From Gallionella sp. (lineage in GTDB: Bacteria > Pseudomonadota > Gammaproteobacteria > Burkholderiales > Gallionellaceae): 64,000 nucleotides of DNA. Each line of letters begins with the position of its first letter. The stretch's first letter is position 1. Under the pieces are notes generated by a model. It saw nothing but the letters and a program-made list of their open reading frames with translations, searched no databases and was not told the origin of the DNA. The translations under genes and the position numbers were made by a program. This document shows positions 16,521 to 24,700 of the stretch, one piece after another. Location: assembly GCA_030681375.1 (NCBI GenBank), contig JAUXWM010000037.1, forward strand, positions 36,247-100,246, given 5' to 3'.

Positions 16521-18245
16521 ATGGACATGAATCGTCGCGAATTCCTTCAGTTGCTGGCCATCGCATCGGCGGGTGGCTTCATGCTGAATAACAATGAAAG
16601 CTATGCGGCGACAGATGCCAGGCGTTTCTACGAATTGCCACGGCATGGCAATGTCAGCCTGTTGCATATCACGGACAGCCACGCGCAATTGAACCCGATG
16701 TATTTTCGTGAACCGGAAATCAATCTGGGCGTGGGAGGGACGAATGGCCGCCCCCCTCATCTGGTAGGTAATGCACTGCTTAAACATTTCGGCGTTAAAC
16801 AAGGCTCGCCAGAAGCGTATGCCTACACCAGTCTCAACTTCATCGAAGCGGCACGCACTTACGGCAAGGTGGGCGGATTCGCGCATCTGGCAACCCTGGT
16901 TAAACAAATACGTGCGTCACGCCCCGGTGCCTTGTTGCTGGATGGCGGCGATACCTGGCAGGGCAGCGGACAAGCGTTGTGGACTAAGGGGCAGGACATG
17001 ATAGATGCCTGCCTGGAACTGGGTGTGGATGTCATGACCATGCATTTTGAGTGTATGTATGGCGCGCAACGCATCAAGGAAGCCGAAGAAGGTGTGCTGC
17101 GCGGCAGGATAGAAGTGGTCGCACAGAACGTCAAAACTAACGACTTTGGCGATCCGGTATTCAAGCCTTATGTCATACGGGAAATCAACGCGATTCCGGT
17201 TGCGATTATCGGTCAGGCTTTTCCGTACAGCACTATTGCCAATCCGCGCTATTTCGTGCCTGACTGGTCATACGGAATACAGGAAGAAAATCTACAACTC
17301 ATCATCGACGAGGCGCGCAAAAAAGGGGCTCAGGTCGTGGTGCTCTTGTCGCATAACGGCATGGATGTTGACCTCAAGCTGGCCTCACGCGTCAGCGGGC
17401 TGGATGCGATTCTGGGCGGACATACCCACGACGGCATACCGACCCCCATCCCGGTCAAGAATAGCGGCGGAACGACGCTGGTGACCAATGCCGGTTCCAA
17501 TGGCAAATTCCTCGGCGTGCTGGATTTCGAGGTTAAGGCAGGCAAAGTGGCGAGTTTCAAGTATAAATTGTTGCCGGTATTCGCCAACTTGCTGGCAGCA
17601 GACCCGAGCATGACTGCACTAATGCAAAAACACCGCGCACCTTACGAGAGCAAATTGTCCGAGAAACTGGCCACGACCGATGGCTTGCTATACCGTCGCG
17701 GCAATTTTAACGGCAGTTTTGATCAAGTGTTGCTCGATGCGCTGATGAAAGAAAAGGATGCGCCGATCGCGTTTTCTCCCGGTTTCCGCTGGGGCACATC
17801 GCTGCTGCCGGGTTCGGCTATCACCATGGAAGATGTGCTCAATCAGACGGCCATCACCTATCCGATGACGACAGTCACCGAGATGACGGGCATGCAGATC
17901 AAGACTGTGCTGGAAGACGTGGGCGACAATCTGTTCAATCCAGATCCTTATTATCAGCAAGGTGGCGACATGGTGCGGGTGGGCGGACTGGAGTACACCT
18001 GTGAACCGAATGCGGGAATGGGGCAGCGGATTCAGGATATGCGCCTGAACGGTAAACTGCTCGATCCCAATAAGACTTACAAAGTGGCAGGTTGGGCTCC
18101 TGTTACCGAGGCGGCTCGTGACAAGGGCGGTGAACCTGTATGGGATTTGGTTGCACGACATTTGCGCGCCGAGAAGGTGGTTAAGGTCAGCGCGCCTAAC
18201 GTACCCAAACTCAAGGGTATGGCGGGCAATCCCGGCATGATTTGA
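16521..18245 (+). CDS. soxB: SoxB, thiosulfohydrolase
   Basis: A 574-residue periplasmic dinuclear-metal hydrolase of the 5'-nucleotidase/metallophosphatase family, releasing sulfate from SoxY-thiosulfonate. NRREFLQLLAIASAGG is a Tat signal. Metal-binding segments include ITDSHAQLNP (around residue 50), LLDGGDTWQGS (around 137), LLSHNGMDVD and GGHTHDG (around 300). ATG 16521 is preferred over an extension that would bury the Tat signal. No soxCD follows, so the remaining sulfane on SoxY must be handled another way, consistent with the Dsr genes nearby. Confidence 0.95.
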   Translation: MDMNRREFLQLLAIASAGGFMLNNNESYAATDARRFYELPRHGNVSLLHITDSHAQLNPMYFREPEINLGVGGTNGRPPHLVGNALLKHFGVKQGSPEAYAYTSLNFIEAARTYGKVGGFAHLATLVKQIRASRPGALLLDGGDTWQGSGQALWTKGQDMIDACLELGVDVMTMHFECMYGAQRIKEAEEGVLRGRIEVVAQNVKTNDFGDPVFKPYVIREINAIPVAIIGQAFPYSTIANPRYFVPDWSYGIQEENLQLIIDEARKKGAQVVVLLSHNGMDVDLKLASRVSGLDAILGGHTHDGIPTPIPVKNSGGTTLVTNAGSNGKFLGVLDFEVKAGKVASFKYKLLPVFANLLAADPSMTALMQKHRAPYESKLSEKLATTDGLLYRRGNFNGSFDQVLLDALMKEKDAPIAFSPGFRWGTSLLPGSAITMEDVLNQTAITYPMTTVTEMTGMQIKTVLEDVGDNLFNPDPYYQQGGDMVRVGGLEYTCEPNAGMGQRIQDMRLNGKLLDPNKTYKVAGWAPVTEAARDKGGEPVWDLVARHLRAEKVVKVSAPNVPKLKGMAGNPGMI

Positions 18246-18265
18246 TATTTTTGAAAGGAATCGAG

Positions 18266-18772
18266 ATGAATAAATTACCAAGCTTGCTCGCACTGCTGCT
18301 GGCGCTTGTTATGCACGTTGCCGTGGCTGCTGAGCCTGCATCCGGACTCAGCTATACCAATGTCACCTTACAGATCGCGCGCATACAGATACAGGAAAAT
18401 GTCAGTTTTGATGACGCTGTAGAATCGCTTAAGTTGCGTGCCAACCAGAACAACCTCAAATTTGTCGGCGCCAATCAACTCTACAAGGAAATCGAGGCCT
18501 TGACCGGGAAGCCGGCCAAGCGCATGGAGATTTTCAATTTTTGTGATGGTCTGACCGCACATAAAATGCTGACAGCCGACCCCATGATGATTGCCTTCAT
18601 GCCGTGCCGGATTGCCTTGCTGGAAGATGCCAGTGGTAAACGCTGGGTCATCTCGATGATGATGGACCTTGAACTGATAAAAGCGATGCCCGCCGATACG
18701 CGCAAGCAGGCCGAACGCGTGATGGCAGCCATGAAGGATATGATGGTGGCAGCAAGCAAGGGTGATCTTTAA
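18266..18772 (+). CDS. DUF302-type secreted protein
   Basis: A 168-residue protein with a signal peptide (about residues 1-21, AVAA). The DUF302 core pattern SFDDAVESLKLRANQNNLKFVG is followed by FNFCDGLTAHKML and AFMPCRIALLED, each with one cysteine. Function of the family is unknown. It starts 20 bases after soxB with GGAATCGAG upstream, so it is probably in the sox operon. The C-terminal helix ends in a methionine-rich run (VMAAMKDMMVAA). No enzymatic role is claimed. Confidence 0.75.
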   Translation: MNKLPSLLALLLALVMHVAVAAEPASGLSYTNVTLQIARIQIQENVSFDDAVESLKLRANQNNLKFVGANQLYKEIEALTGKPAKRMEIFNFCDGLTAHKMLTADPMMIAFMPCRIALLEDASGKRWVISMMMDLELIKAMPADTRKQAERVMAAMKDMMVAASKGDL

Positions 18773-18786
18773 TCAGGGTATGGGGC

Positions 18787-18859
18787 ACGTGCATCTGCGC
18801 AGCGGATGCACGTAAAGCAAGCAAACAAGTCGAGGCACGTCTTCAGACTTTAAGTCTGA
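18787..18859. terminator. Hairpins in the convergent gap between the sox operon and the minus-strand hydrolase
   Basis: ACGTGCATC and GATGCACGT (18787-18813) form a 9-bp stem. A second palindrome TCAGACTT-T-AAGTCTGA lies at 18843-18859. Both sit between convergent stop codons, so a bidirectional transcription-stop role is plausible, although no clean T-run follows. Confidence 0.4.
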
Positions 18860-18935
18860 TCCATTTGCTTAGCTTATTCAGTTAATCAATTGTTTTATAT
18901 CATAAATCTATCGATTGATGTGAGCGTTTAAGCAG

Positions 18936-19844
18936 CTATTCCCATTCCAGCATCGGGAAAATACGGGCGATATTGCGACGGTTGGTCGTGTTGAACAATA
19001 CCCATTTTCCCTGTTCTGACTGGGCGGCTGTGGCTATGGTTTGTTCCATGCTGTGACCCTGTTCGATGGCGCTGCGTACATCGCTCAGCAGTGTTGAGAG
19101 ATAGCGTTCCTCGGCATCCAGCGCCGCCCGTCCATTGTCAGTGACTGCGCCATGACCGGGAACCGTGCGTGTGCTGTTGATTTCGCGTAATTGCCCTATG
19201 ACTTGCAGCCAGGAGAGCAAGTCGCCATCCACAGAAGGGGTGCGCTCAATGAATAACAAATCCCCCGTCCACAGCGTGCGGGTCGCAGTATCGAATACGG
19301 TGAGGTCGGAAGGGCTGTGTGCGACCGGATAGGCCGTTAAACTCAGCGTGCGTCCACCCAGATCAAGGTCGTGCGTGGTGCTGACCGCTAGCGTGGGTGG
19401 AATGAGTTCAGTCCCGGCCGCATCAGCACCTACCCATACAAGCTGATTTTGCAGATAAATTCCACTGCGTTGCGCCATTGCTTCACTGAGTTTGCTGTGC
19501 CCGACAAAGACAGGATTATCCTGTTTGAATGCCGCATTGCCCAGCGCATGATCAGGGTGTACATGCGTATTGATGACGTACAGGATGGGCAGTGCAGTGA
19601 CTTCTCGTATTGCCTGTCGCAAACGTGCGCCGATAACGGGCGAGCCGCCCGTGTCGATAACGGCGACTCCCTTGCTGCCTATGACAAAGCTGATGTTGCA
19701 GATATCACCGCCATAGTCTGCATCAATGTCCTTGTGTTCACCGTGATGCACATAAATCCCGGGTGCAATTTTTTCCACCGGCAGCGCAGCACCCAGGGCC
19801 AGGCCGGGGAGCAGGGTGATCATGGTCAACAGCAATCTGGACAT
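18936..19844 (-). CDS. MBL-fold metallo-hydrolase, SoxH-like, secreted
   Basis: A 302-residue metallo-beta-lactamase-fold protein with a signal peptide (LALGAA, about residue 20). Zinc motif HVHPDH (residues 94-99), later histidine in AYPVAHSPSD, aspartate in WTGDLLF and histidine in VPGHGAV are all present. It resembles the SoxH / quinoprotein-relay zinc hydrolase group linked to sox loci. The reaction is not known. It is encoded opposite to the sox operon and downstream of the chemoreceptor. Confidence 0.8.
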   Translation of the reverse strand: MSRLLLTMITLLPGLALGAALPVEKIAPGIYVHHGEHKDIDADYGGDICNISFVIGSKGVAVIDTGGSPVIGARLRQAIREVTALPILYVINTHVHPDHALGNAAFKQDNPVFVGHSKLSEAMAQRSGIYLQNQLVWVGADAAGTELIPPTLAVSTTHDLDLGGRTLSLTAYPVAHSPSDLTVFDTATRTLWTGDLLFIERTPSVDGDLLSWLQVIGQLREINSTRTVPGHGAVTDNGRAALDAEERYLSTLLSDVRSAIEQGHSMEQTIATAAQSEQGKWVLFNTTNRRNIARIFPMLEWE

Positions 19845-19916
19845 AGTATCTTTCGAATGTGAGACGGTGATAGGCGTTCGACGGGTTAGCCGGACTGAAT
19901 ATTGTCTGGCAGCCCG

Positions 19917-21104
19917 CTAGACCACAAAATTTTTGGCGCTGTCGTTAAGGCGGTGCGCGGCTTCTGTCATCCGTTCCGAATCTGCAATGCATTTTGTGGT
20001 GTATTGTGCCGCGTCGTTGGTGTGCGCTTCATTTTCTGCGATACGCGACATGATAATACCGACCAGCATTTGCTGGTCATCGGCGGCTTCATGTACCGCA
20101 TCCACTGAACGATGCATCACTGCGGTAGATTGCTGAATTTTCCCGAATGTCTCAGAGGATAGTTTTGAGGCGTCGAGGCCTGCGCGTACGGCTCTGGCAT
20201 TTTCGTCCGAGAAGCGTACGGTGGAACTGACATCCTGATTGATGCGTTCGAGCACAAGGTCGATGCGCTTGGTGGCCTGTGCTGCTTGTTCGGACAATTT
20301 TCTGACCTCGTCGGCCACGACTGCGAATCCTCTGCCTTGTTCGCCAGCGCGCGCAGCTTCTATAGCCGCGTTGAGGGCCAGCAGATTGGTTTGCTCGGCG
20401 ATAGCGCGTATCGCCGAGACTGCGGTTTCTACTTCAGCGGCGCTGACTTCCAGACTGGCGGCGTTCGCTGAAATTTTACCGCTGGAAATATCCAATTCGG
20501 AGATGGCTTGTTCCGTTGCGGTAACGTAGGAGATACCAGTGCGTATCTGATCATCGGTGCTGGATGCGCTATGACTCGCTTTATCAGATAATTCCAGAAT
20601 TGAGTTTGCCGCTTCGGCCATCCCCTGAATGACTTTGGCGATCTCGGTGGCGTTCTTCTGATGCTCGCCCATATTGCAACCCAGTGCAAGCATGGCTGAG
20701 CCAATTTCACTGGCTGCCGCTTCCACAGACTGTGCGGACTGTGTCATTTCTCGAATGGTTACACGCAAGCCGGCGGTCATCGCATCGAAACCCTCAGTGA
20801 TTTCACCCACCGTATCGGCGCTGCGCACGCCACATCCCTCGCGGAGATCTCCTCCCCGGATTCGTTCAGAAGCAATGGCAACCTGTCTCAACTTGCGGAT
20901 CAGCAGCCATTCGAGCAGCCTGTGATTCACGATGCCTATCGTAAGCCCCGCGATGATGCAACCCAGACAGAACCAGAGCAGCATCCCCTCTTTCCAGTCT
21001 ACGAAAAAATTTGCGTAGAGCGGAAAAATCAGCCCCATGGCTAATCCGAAGGCCAGAAATGAATACTGGAGTTGTTTCAGTATTGAAGAGGGTGACTTGG
21101 ACAT
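19917..21104 (-). CDS. Methyl-accepting chemotaxis protein without a large periplasmic sensor
   Basis: A 395-residue chemoreceptor. Two close hydrophobic segments near the N-terminus (about residues 10-60) leave almost no periplasmic domain. A HAMP-like linker follows ([16 protein letters not shown]). The signalling hairpin tip is clear: [20 protein letters not shown] and [17 protein letters not shown]. It probably senses membrane, redox or cytoplasmic state. It lies about 95 bases downstream of the TauD-like gene on the same strand and could be co-transcribed. Confidence 0.9.
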   Translation of the reverse strand: MSKSPSSILKQLQYSFLAFGLAMGLIFPLYANFFVDWKEGMLLWFCLGCIIAGLTIGIVNHRLLEWLLIRKLRQVAIASERIRGGDLREGCGVRSADTVGEITEGFDAMTAGLRVTIREMTQSAQSVEAAASEIGSAMLALGCNMGEHQKNATEIAKVIQGMAEAANSILELSDKASHSASSTDDQIRTGISYVTATEQAISELDISSGKISANAASLEVSAAEVETAVSAIRAIAEQTNLLALNAAIEAARAGEQGRGFAVVADEVRKLSEQAAQATKRIDLVLERINQDVSSTVRFSDENARAVRAGLDASKLSSETFGKIQQSTAVMHRSVDAVHEAADDQQMLVGIIMSRIAENEAHTNDAAQYTTKCIADSERMTEAAHRLNDSAKNFVV

Positions 21105-21198
21105 GATCGTTCTCCGTTATGGCATGGCTGTTAACGTCAATCGGGTGTTCACTGTATCGGCATCATGCGGTGAAAGATAAGCCGGGTAAGAGCGCAGT

Positions 21199-22065
21199 CT
21201 AGGATAAACGATCCAGGTAGCGCGCGCGATACAGCAGACGGGGGTGATTCTGGTCATCGGTGAAGGCGCTGCGGTCATGCAGTACGTTGTTGCATAGCAG
21301 GCCCATGCCGCTTTCCAGTTTCAGCTGGTGTATATGTTGCGATTCCGAAGCGAGCAGGCGTTCCAGCAGCGCGACCGCAGCCAGCGTGGTTTCGTCCTGT
21401 TTCCATTCGATACTGCGGGTACGTGCGGTGTAGCGCATGTGCAGATTTCCGGCGTCATCCTGTGAAAACACCGGTCCGGACTGTGCTGCGCGCACGCCGT
21501 CGAATTCATCTATTCGAGCGGGGATGGTCATGACATCGGGAGCAGAGAGCGCGCGTATGTAATCGGCATTCGCGTCGCGCAACATCAAATAGGCGATTTC
21601 GTGATCCATCACGCGATTTTCGCCGCCTTGACCGGCGCTCTGCGCGCAATGCAGCAGCATGCCGCGTATCTGTTTTTCAGGGAGATTGTAATAGCCATCG
21701 GTATGCCATTTAATCGCACGGTCAGTGTAGGGGATGTAAGCATGCCGTTGATTATCTTCCGTGCTGACCGTGATGTTCGTAATGCCTTGTTCACCGGCCA
21801 GCCAGTTGGCATCCAGACGCAGTAAGCCGAATTGCGCACCGAAGTGCTGCAGCGCAATTTCATCCATAGGCACTGCGCTGGCATAAACTACCATGTTGCT
21901 GCGCCGGATTCGTGAGCATAGTGCGGCGTGCTCTGCGGTAGTCAGTGCGCCGGGGTCGGCGATTTCGACTATCAACTCGCCGGAATCGATAAGGGCTTGC
22001 TCCAGCTTCTGCTCGCGCCAGCGCTGATAATTGACCGTGTCGTTCAAGTCAAACGGGCTCGCCAT
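21199..22065 (-). CDS. TauD/TfdA-family Fe(II)/2-oxoglutarate-dependent dioxygenase
   Basis: A 288-residue protein. The iron-binding HxD is in IKWHTDGYY (around residue 117). The distal histidine and the 2-oxoglutarate-binding arginine are likely in NNVLHDRSAF and RARYL near the C-terminus. The family oxidises taurine, sulfonates or betaines; the substrate here is unknown. Start ATG 22065 lies one base after the upstream stop codon, showing tight coupling with the 193-aa gene. It is the last gene of a sulfur-relay operon, which hints at an organosulfur substrate. Confidence 0.8.
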   Translation of the reverse strand: MASPFDLNDTVNYQRWREQKLEQALIDSGELIVEIADPGALTTAEHAALCSRIRRSNMVVYASAVPMDEIALQHFGAQFGLLRLDANWLAGEQGITNITVSTEDNQRHAYIPYTDRAIKWHTDGYYNLPEKQIRGMLLHCAQSAGQGGENRVMDHEIAYLMLRDANADYIRALSAPDVMTIPARIDEFDGVRAAQSGPVFSQDDAGNLHMRYTARTRSIEWKQDETTLAAVALLERLLASESQHIHQLKLESGMGLLCNNVLHDRSAFTDDQNHPRLLYRARYLDRLS

Positions 22066-22066
22066 G

Positions 22067-22648
22067 CTATTCGGCGCTGACCGGCTGACGCGGTTCGCTC
22101 TCGAACAAGTCACGCATGGTTTTTTCGAGCATTTCCACGGATTTTGGCGCTTCGATGCTCATCATCTGGTCGATAATCCAGAAGCTGTCCTGTTTATCCA
22201 TCACCTGTTCCATGCAGAAACCGAGATAGCGGCTGAAATGGAAAGACGGGCCATCCGCGCCGTAGTCGAAGTCGGCATATTCACCCGCACGCTGGTTAAG
22301 CTGGTCGACGAAGCGTTGTTTGCATACGCTCAGCTCACCGCCTTGCAGGCGGCTCTGGTTCTCGGCATAAGTATCGCCCACCCGGTTCACCAGTGTGCTG
22401 GTAAACGCATGGCGATCTTCTGCGGAGAGTTGCTGGTAAGCAATGCGGTCGGCAACCTGGATCAGAAATATCGTAAATTCGGCGAGGAAGGCAAAATATT
22501 GCGGTCCGATAGCGACTTCAAACTTTGCCTGGCGCGTGTTTTTCAGGGCGTTATCGGCGATCCGTGAAACAGTAAAGGACACCGCCCCGGCAAGCTCTTT
22601 CGGGGTGTGCTGGCGTCCTGCCTTGAACCAGTGGCTCTTGATGCGCAT
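22067..22648 (-). CDS. Uncharacterised 193-aa protein in the accessory sulfur operon
   Basis: I do not recognise the family. The sequence is mostly helical, without a signal peptide or membrane segment. It contains two cysteines (LSVCKQRF, GFCMEQVM), several conserved-looking aromatic blocks (GPQYFAFLAEF, SFHFSRYLGF, SFWIIDQMM) and an acidic C-terminus. It begins six bases after the tandem TusA stop codon and its stop is one base from the dioxygenase start, so it is co-translated with both. A role with either neighbour is inference. Confidence 0.75.
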   Translation of the reverse strand: MRIKSHWFKAGRQHTPKELAGAVSFTVSRIADNALKNTRQAKFEVAIGPQYFAFLAEFTIFLIQVADRIAYQQLSAEDRHAFTSTLVNRVGDTYAENQSRLQGGELSVCKQRFVDQLNQRAGEYADFDYGADGPSFHFSRYLGFCMEQVMDKQDSFWIIDQMMSIEAPKSVEMLEKTMRDLFESEPRQPVSAE

Positions 22649-22654
22649 GCGGAA

Positions 22655-23140
22655 TTAACCTTTTTCCAGGAAAAAGGCATATTCTTCCGCCGCAATTTCG
22701 GAGGTGTCGACGATTTTCACTCCGGTTGCATTGGCCCAGTCAACGATATCGGAATGTATCCCCGGGCAATTGCTGACCAGCTTGAGTACCTCGCCGGATT
22801 TCATGCCGTTTAGCAGTCTTTTGGCCTCGACTATCGGTCCCGGGCAGGCAACATCGCGAATATCCAGAATGACGTTTGCTTTGACTGATTCTCCTGTGCC
22901 TTTCCGGACATAGTAGGCCGTGCCGCCATCCGCCAGGGTTTCAGTCTTCAGTATCTGGTTGTTGGTCTGTTCCGCCCAAGCGAAAAGATCATCCCCGGTG
23001 CCGGGACAGTCAGACATCAGTAAAAGAATTTGTTCGTTTTCCAGATCATTTATGATGCGTTTGGCTCCCAGCAGCGGTGCCGGGCAGCTCAGTCCGCGCA
23101 TATCCAGTTTGACGTTGGTGTGCAAATTTTGATGAGTCAT
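22655..23140 (-). CDS. Tandem TusA-TusA fusion, two sulfur-carrier domains in one chain
   Basis: A 161-residue protein made of two TusA domains. The first has GLSCPAPLL (cysteine residue 19), the second DVACPGPIV (around residue 98), each followed by the family's second conserved segment (SDCPGTGDDL, SNCPGIHSDI) with an extra cysteine. Ordinary TusA is about 75-80 residues. Four cysteines in two copies suggest sulfur can be passed within the molecule. ATG 23140 follows AGGA with proper spacing. It is located between a DsrC paralogue and an unknown gene. Confidence 0.9.
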   Translation of the reverse strand: MTHQNLHTNVKLDMRGLSCPAPLLGAKRIINDLENEQILLLMSDCPGTGDDLFAWAEQTNNQILKTETLADGGTAYYVRKGTGESVKANVILDIRDVACPGPIVEAKRLLNGMKSGEVLKLVSNCPGIHSDIVDWANATGVKIVDTSEIAAEEYAFFLEKG

Positions 23141-23186
23141 ATTCAAGTGTCCTGATAATTTTCGAAGGATCGCCGACGGTCAACTA

Positions 23187-23516
23187 TTAGTAGCCGCCCT
23201 TGCCCAATGGTTGCGGTAAGCCGGCAACTTTGCATGCCTGCTTGGCAGGCCCGATAGGGAACAAATCATACAATGCCTTGCTGTCCGCTTCCGGCCAGAA
23301 TTCGTTGACGGCTTTGAGCATATTGCGGAAATTCGGCGTGGCGCCATGCTCGCGGTATTGCTCGCGCATAAAATTGACGATTTCCCAATGCTTGGGGGTC
23401 AGCTCGATCCCTTCGGCGGCAGCAATGACTTCGACCACCTCATCGCTATAATCGGCTTCCAGCAAATAACCATCAGCGTCTACTTCAAGTTCGTTTCCTG
23501 CAACTATGTATCCCAT
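23187..23516 (-). CDS. DsrC/TusE-family protein lacking the C-terminal penultimate cysteine
   Basis: A 109-residue DsrC-fold protein (HWEIVNFMREQY; LYDLFPIGPAKQAC). True DsrC uses two cysteines on its C-terminal arm. Here the inner one is kept (C95, in KQACKVAGLPQP), but the arm ends LGKGGY with no penultimate cysteine. TusE keeps the opposite cysteine, so this is neither standard DsrC nor TusE. ATG 23516 is chosen since GGAG lies just upstream. The canonical DsrC is at 28190. It is possibly a regulatory or alternative sulfur acceptor. Confidence 0.88.
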   Translation of the reverse strand: MGYIVAGNELEVDADGYLLEADYSDEVVEVIAAAEGIELTPKHWEIVNFMREQYREHGATPNFRNMLKAVNEFWPEADSKALYDLFPIGPAKQACKVAGLPQPLGKGGY

Positions 23517-23552
23517 CTTTTTCTCCAATTTAATGAAAAACCCACGCGGTCA

Positions 23553-24155
23553 TCAGTCCAGATCAGTGATGACTTTGTAGGGTACAAAAATGCCGCAGCC
23601 AAAACGGCGGTCGGCGCCTAAACCTGTATATTGCAAACGTAAGGAATCATCCGGTTTGAGATCATGGATCACTAGGCTGTAACCCTGTATCGCCCGATCC
23701 GGTGCCAGCAGGGTGTTGCGCATGCCGCACAGAAGTTTTCCGGCGATGCCCAGTCCAGTCAGCTGTTCAGTTACATCTTCAAGAAACTTTACTTCATCAT
23801 CGACGCCAATCACGAGATGCGCATGCAGTGTAGGATAAGCCTGTATTTTGCGCAATTTGCCACTGCCAAGCTGCAAGGTGTGATCGCCGATATTCAGCGG
23901 TTGGCCGGTCAGGCAGGCATATTCGGCAGCGAGTGATGCTGTCAGTCGCAGCACCAGCTTGGAACGCTTGGGCAGCAACATTCCCGCTTCGCTGCTCGCG
24001 GTGCGCAACGGCACCACGCCGACGCAAGTCTCATTCTGAAGCGACGGCAGGTGCTGTATCAATGCATCCCAGAGCGCAAACGGATAGCCTGCGGGAACCA
24101 GATCGCAACTGATGTCGAATACCGCATCGATCATTTCAGCTATGGATTCATTCAT
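23553..24155 (-). CDS. Orphan Cas6/Cmx6-like RAMP protein
   Basis: A 200-residue protein that looks like the Cas6/Cmx6 family of type I-MYXAN CRISPR systems. It has an N-terminal DAVFDISCDLVPAGYPFAL segment, a middle LLPKRSKLVLRL strand and the glycine-rich C-terminal signature GLGADRRFGCGIFVPYK (residues 178-194). Cas6 enzymes bind and cut repeat RNA. No other cas gene or CRISPR array is visible in this window. Its ATG overlaps the end of the 74-aa gene by 8 bases, and the DsrC paralogue follows after 36 bases. Function may have been redirected. Confidence 0.75.
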   Translation of the reverse strand: MNESIAEMIDAVFDISCDLVPAGYPFALWDALIQHLPSLQNETCVGVVPLRTASSEAGMLLPKRSKLVLRLTASLAAEYACLTGQPLNIGDHTLQLGSGKLRKIQAYPTLHAHLVIGVDDEVKFLEDVTEQLTGLGIAGKLLCGMRNTLLAPDRAIQGYSLVIHDLKPDDSLRLQYTGLGADRRFGCGIFVPYKVITDLD

Positions 24156-24372
24156 TGTGGGCTGTATTCTGCGTGTCCGCCCACTCATTCATGGTGCGTG
24201 CCCATAGCCTCGCCGTGTCGGGATCAATGTCGAATATGGTGAAGCGTTTAGCCTCGCGGATGCGGATGCGCATAAGGCTCATGCCACCCTCGACATGGTC
24301 GATTTGCTGTAATTCGACTTCTTGATTTCCGAGAGGGATTTTAAATTTTACCAGCTCTTTAATTTGTGCCAT
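24148..24372 (-). CDS. Uncharacterised 74-aa protein, first gene of the minus-strand sulfur operon
   Basis: A small soluble protein beginning MAQIKELVKFKIPLGNQEV, with a basic centre (MRIRIREAKRFTIFDID) and an aromatic C-terminal helix (ARLWARTMNEWAD). It has no cysteine. I do not recognise a family. Its stop lies inside the start of the Cas6-like gene (8-base overlap), so the two are translationally coupled and may form a pair. It is divergent from dsrA across a 328-base gap. Confidence 0.75.
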   Translation of the reverse strand: MAQIKELVKFKIPLGNQEVELQQIDHVEGGMSLMRIRIREAKRFTIFDIDPDTARLWARTMNEWADTQNTAHNE

Positions 24373-24700
24373 TATGACTTTCAGTAAAATTTCCTTGGGC
24401 CGCGAGTATATCGAATCGCAACGATTTTGAAATACTGCTTGTGGACGGTAGCGTGTTACCCGTTGGGGTTATAAAAAATAGCCGCTACGGGTAATGGTTT
24501 GCAATATGGGGAAGTCGTATCATTCTCCTTGGCAAATAATGAAGATGCAGCTTTGTAGTTAAGGATGGGCGCGCAGCAATGTGCGAGTTGGCGAACCGCA
24601 AACAGATCAACCATTTGAATCACTCCCTATTAGTATATTGGGTTATCGAAACTAAATTGTCGGCTAGTGATACTCAGCGCGCTGACTGAAAGGAAAAATT
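24373..24700. promoter_or_regulatory. Divergent control region between the accessory sulfur operon and dsrA
   Basis: 328 bases without a gene separate oppositely oriented operons. It contains the motif GTTACCCGTTGGGGTTAT at 24455-24472 (14 of 18 bases identical to the one upstream of soxY1) and AT-rich stretches near 24630. Promoters for both directions must lie here, but no convincing -35/-10 pair with normal spacing could be fixed by eye. Confidence 0.6.
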
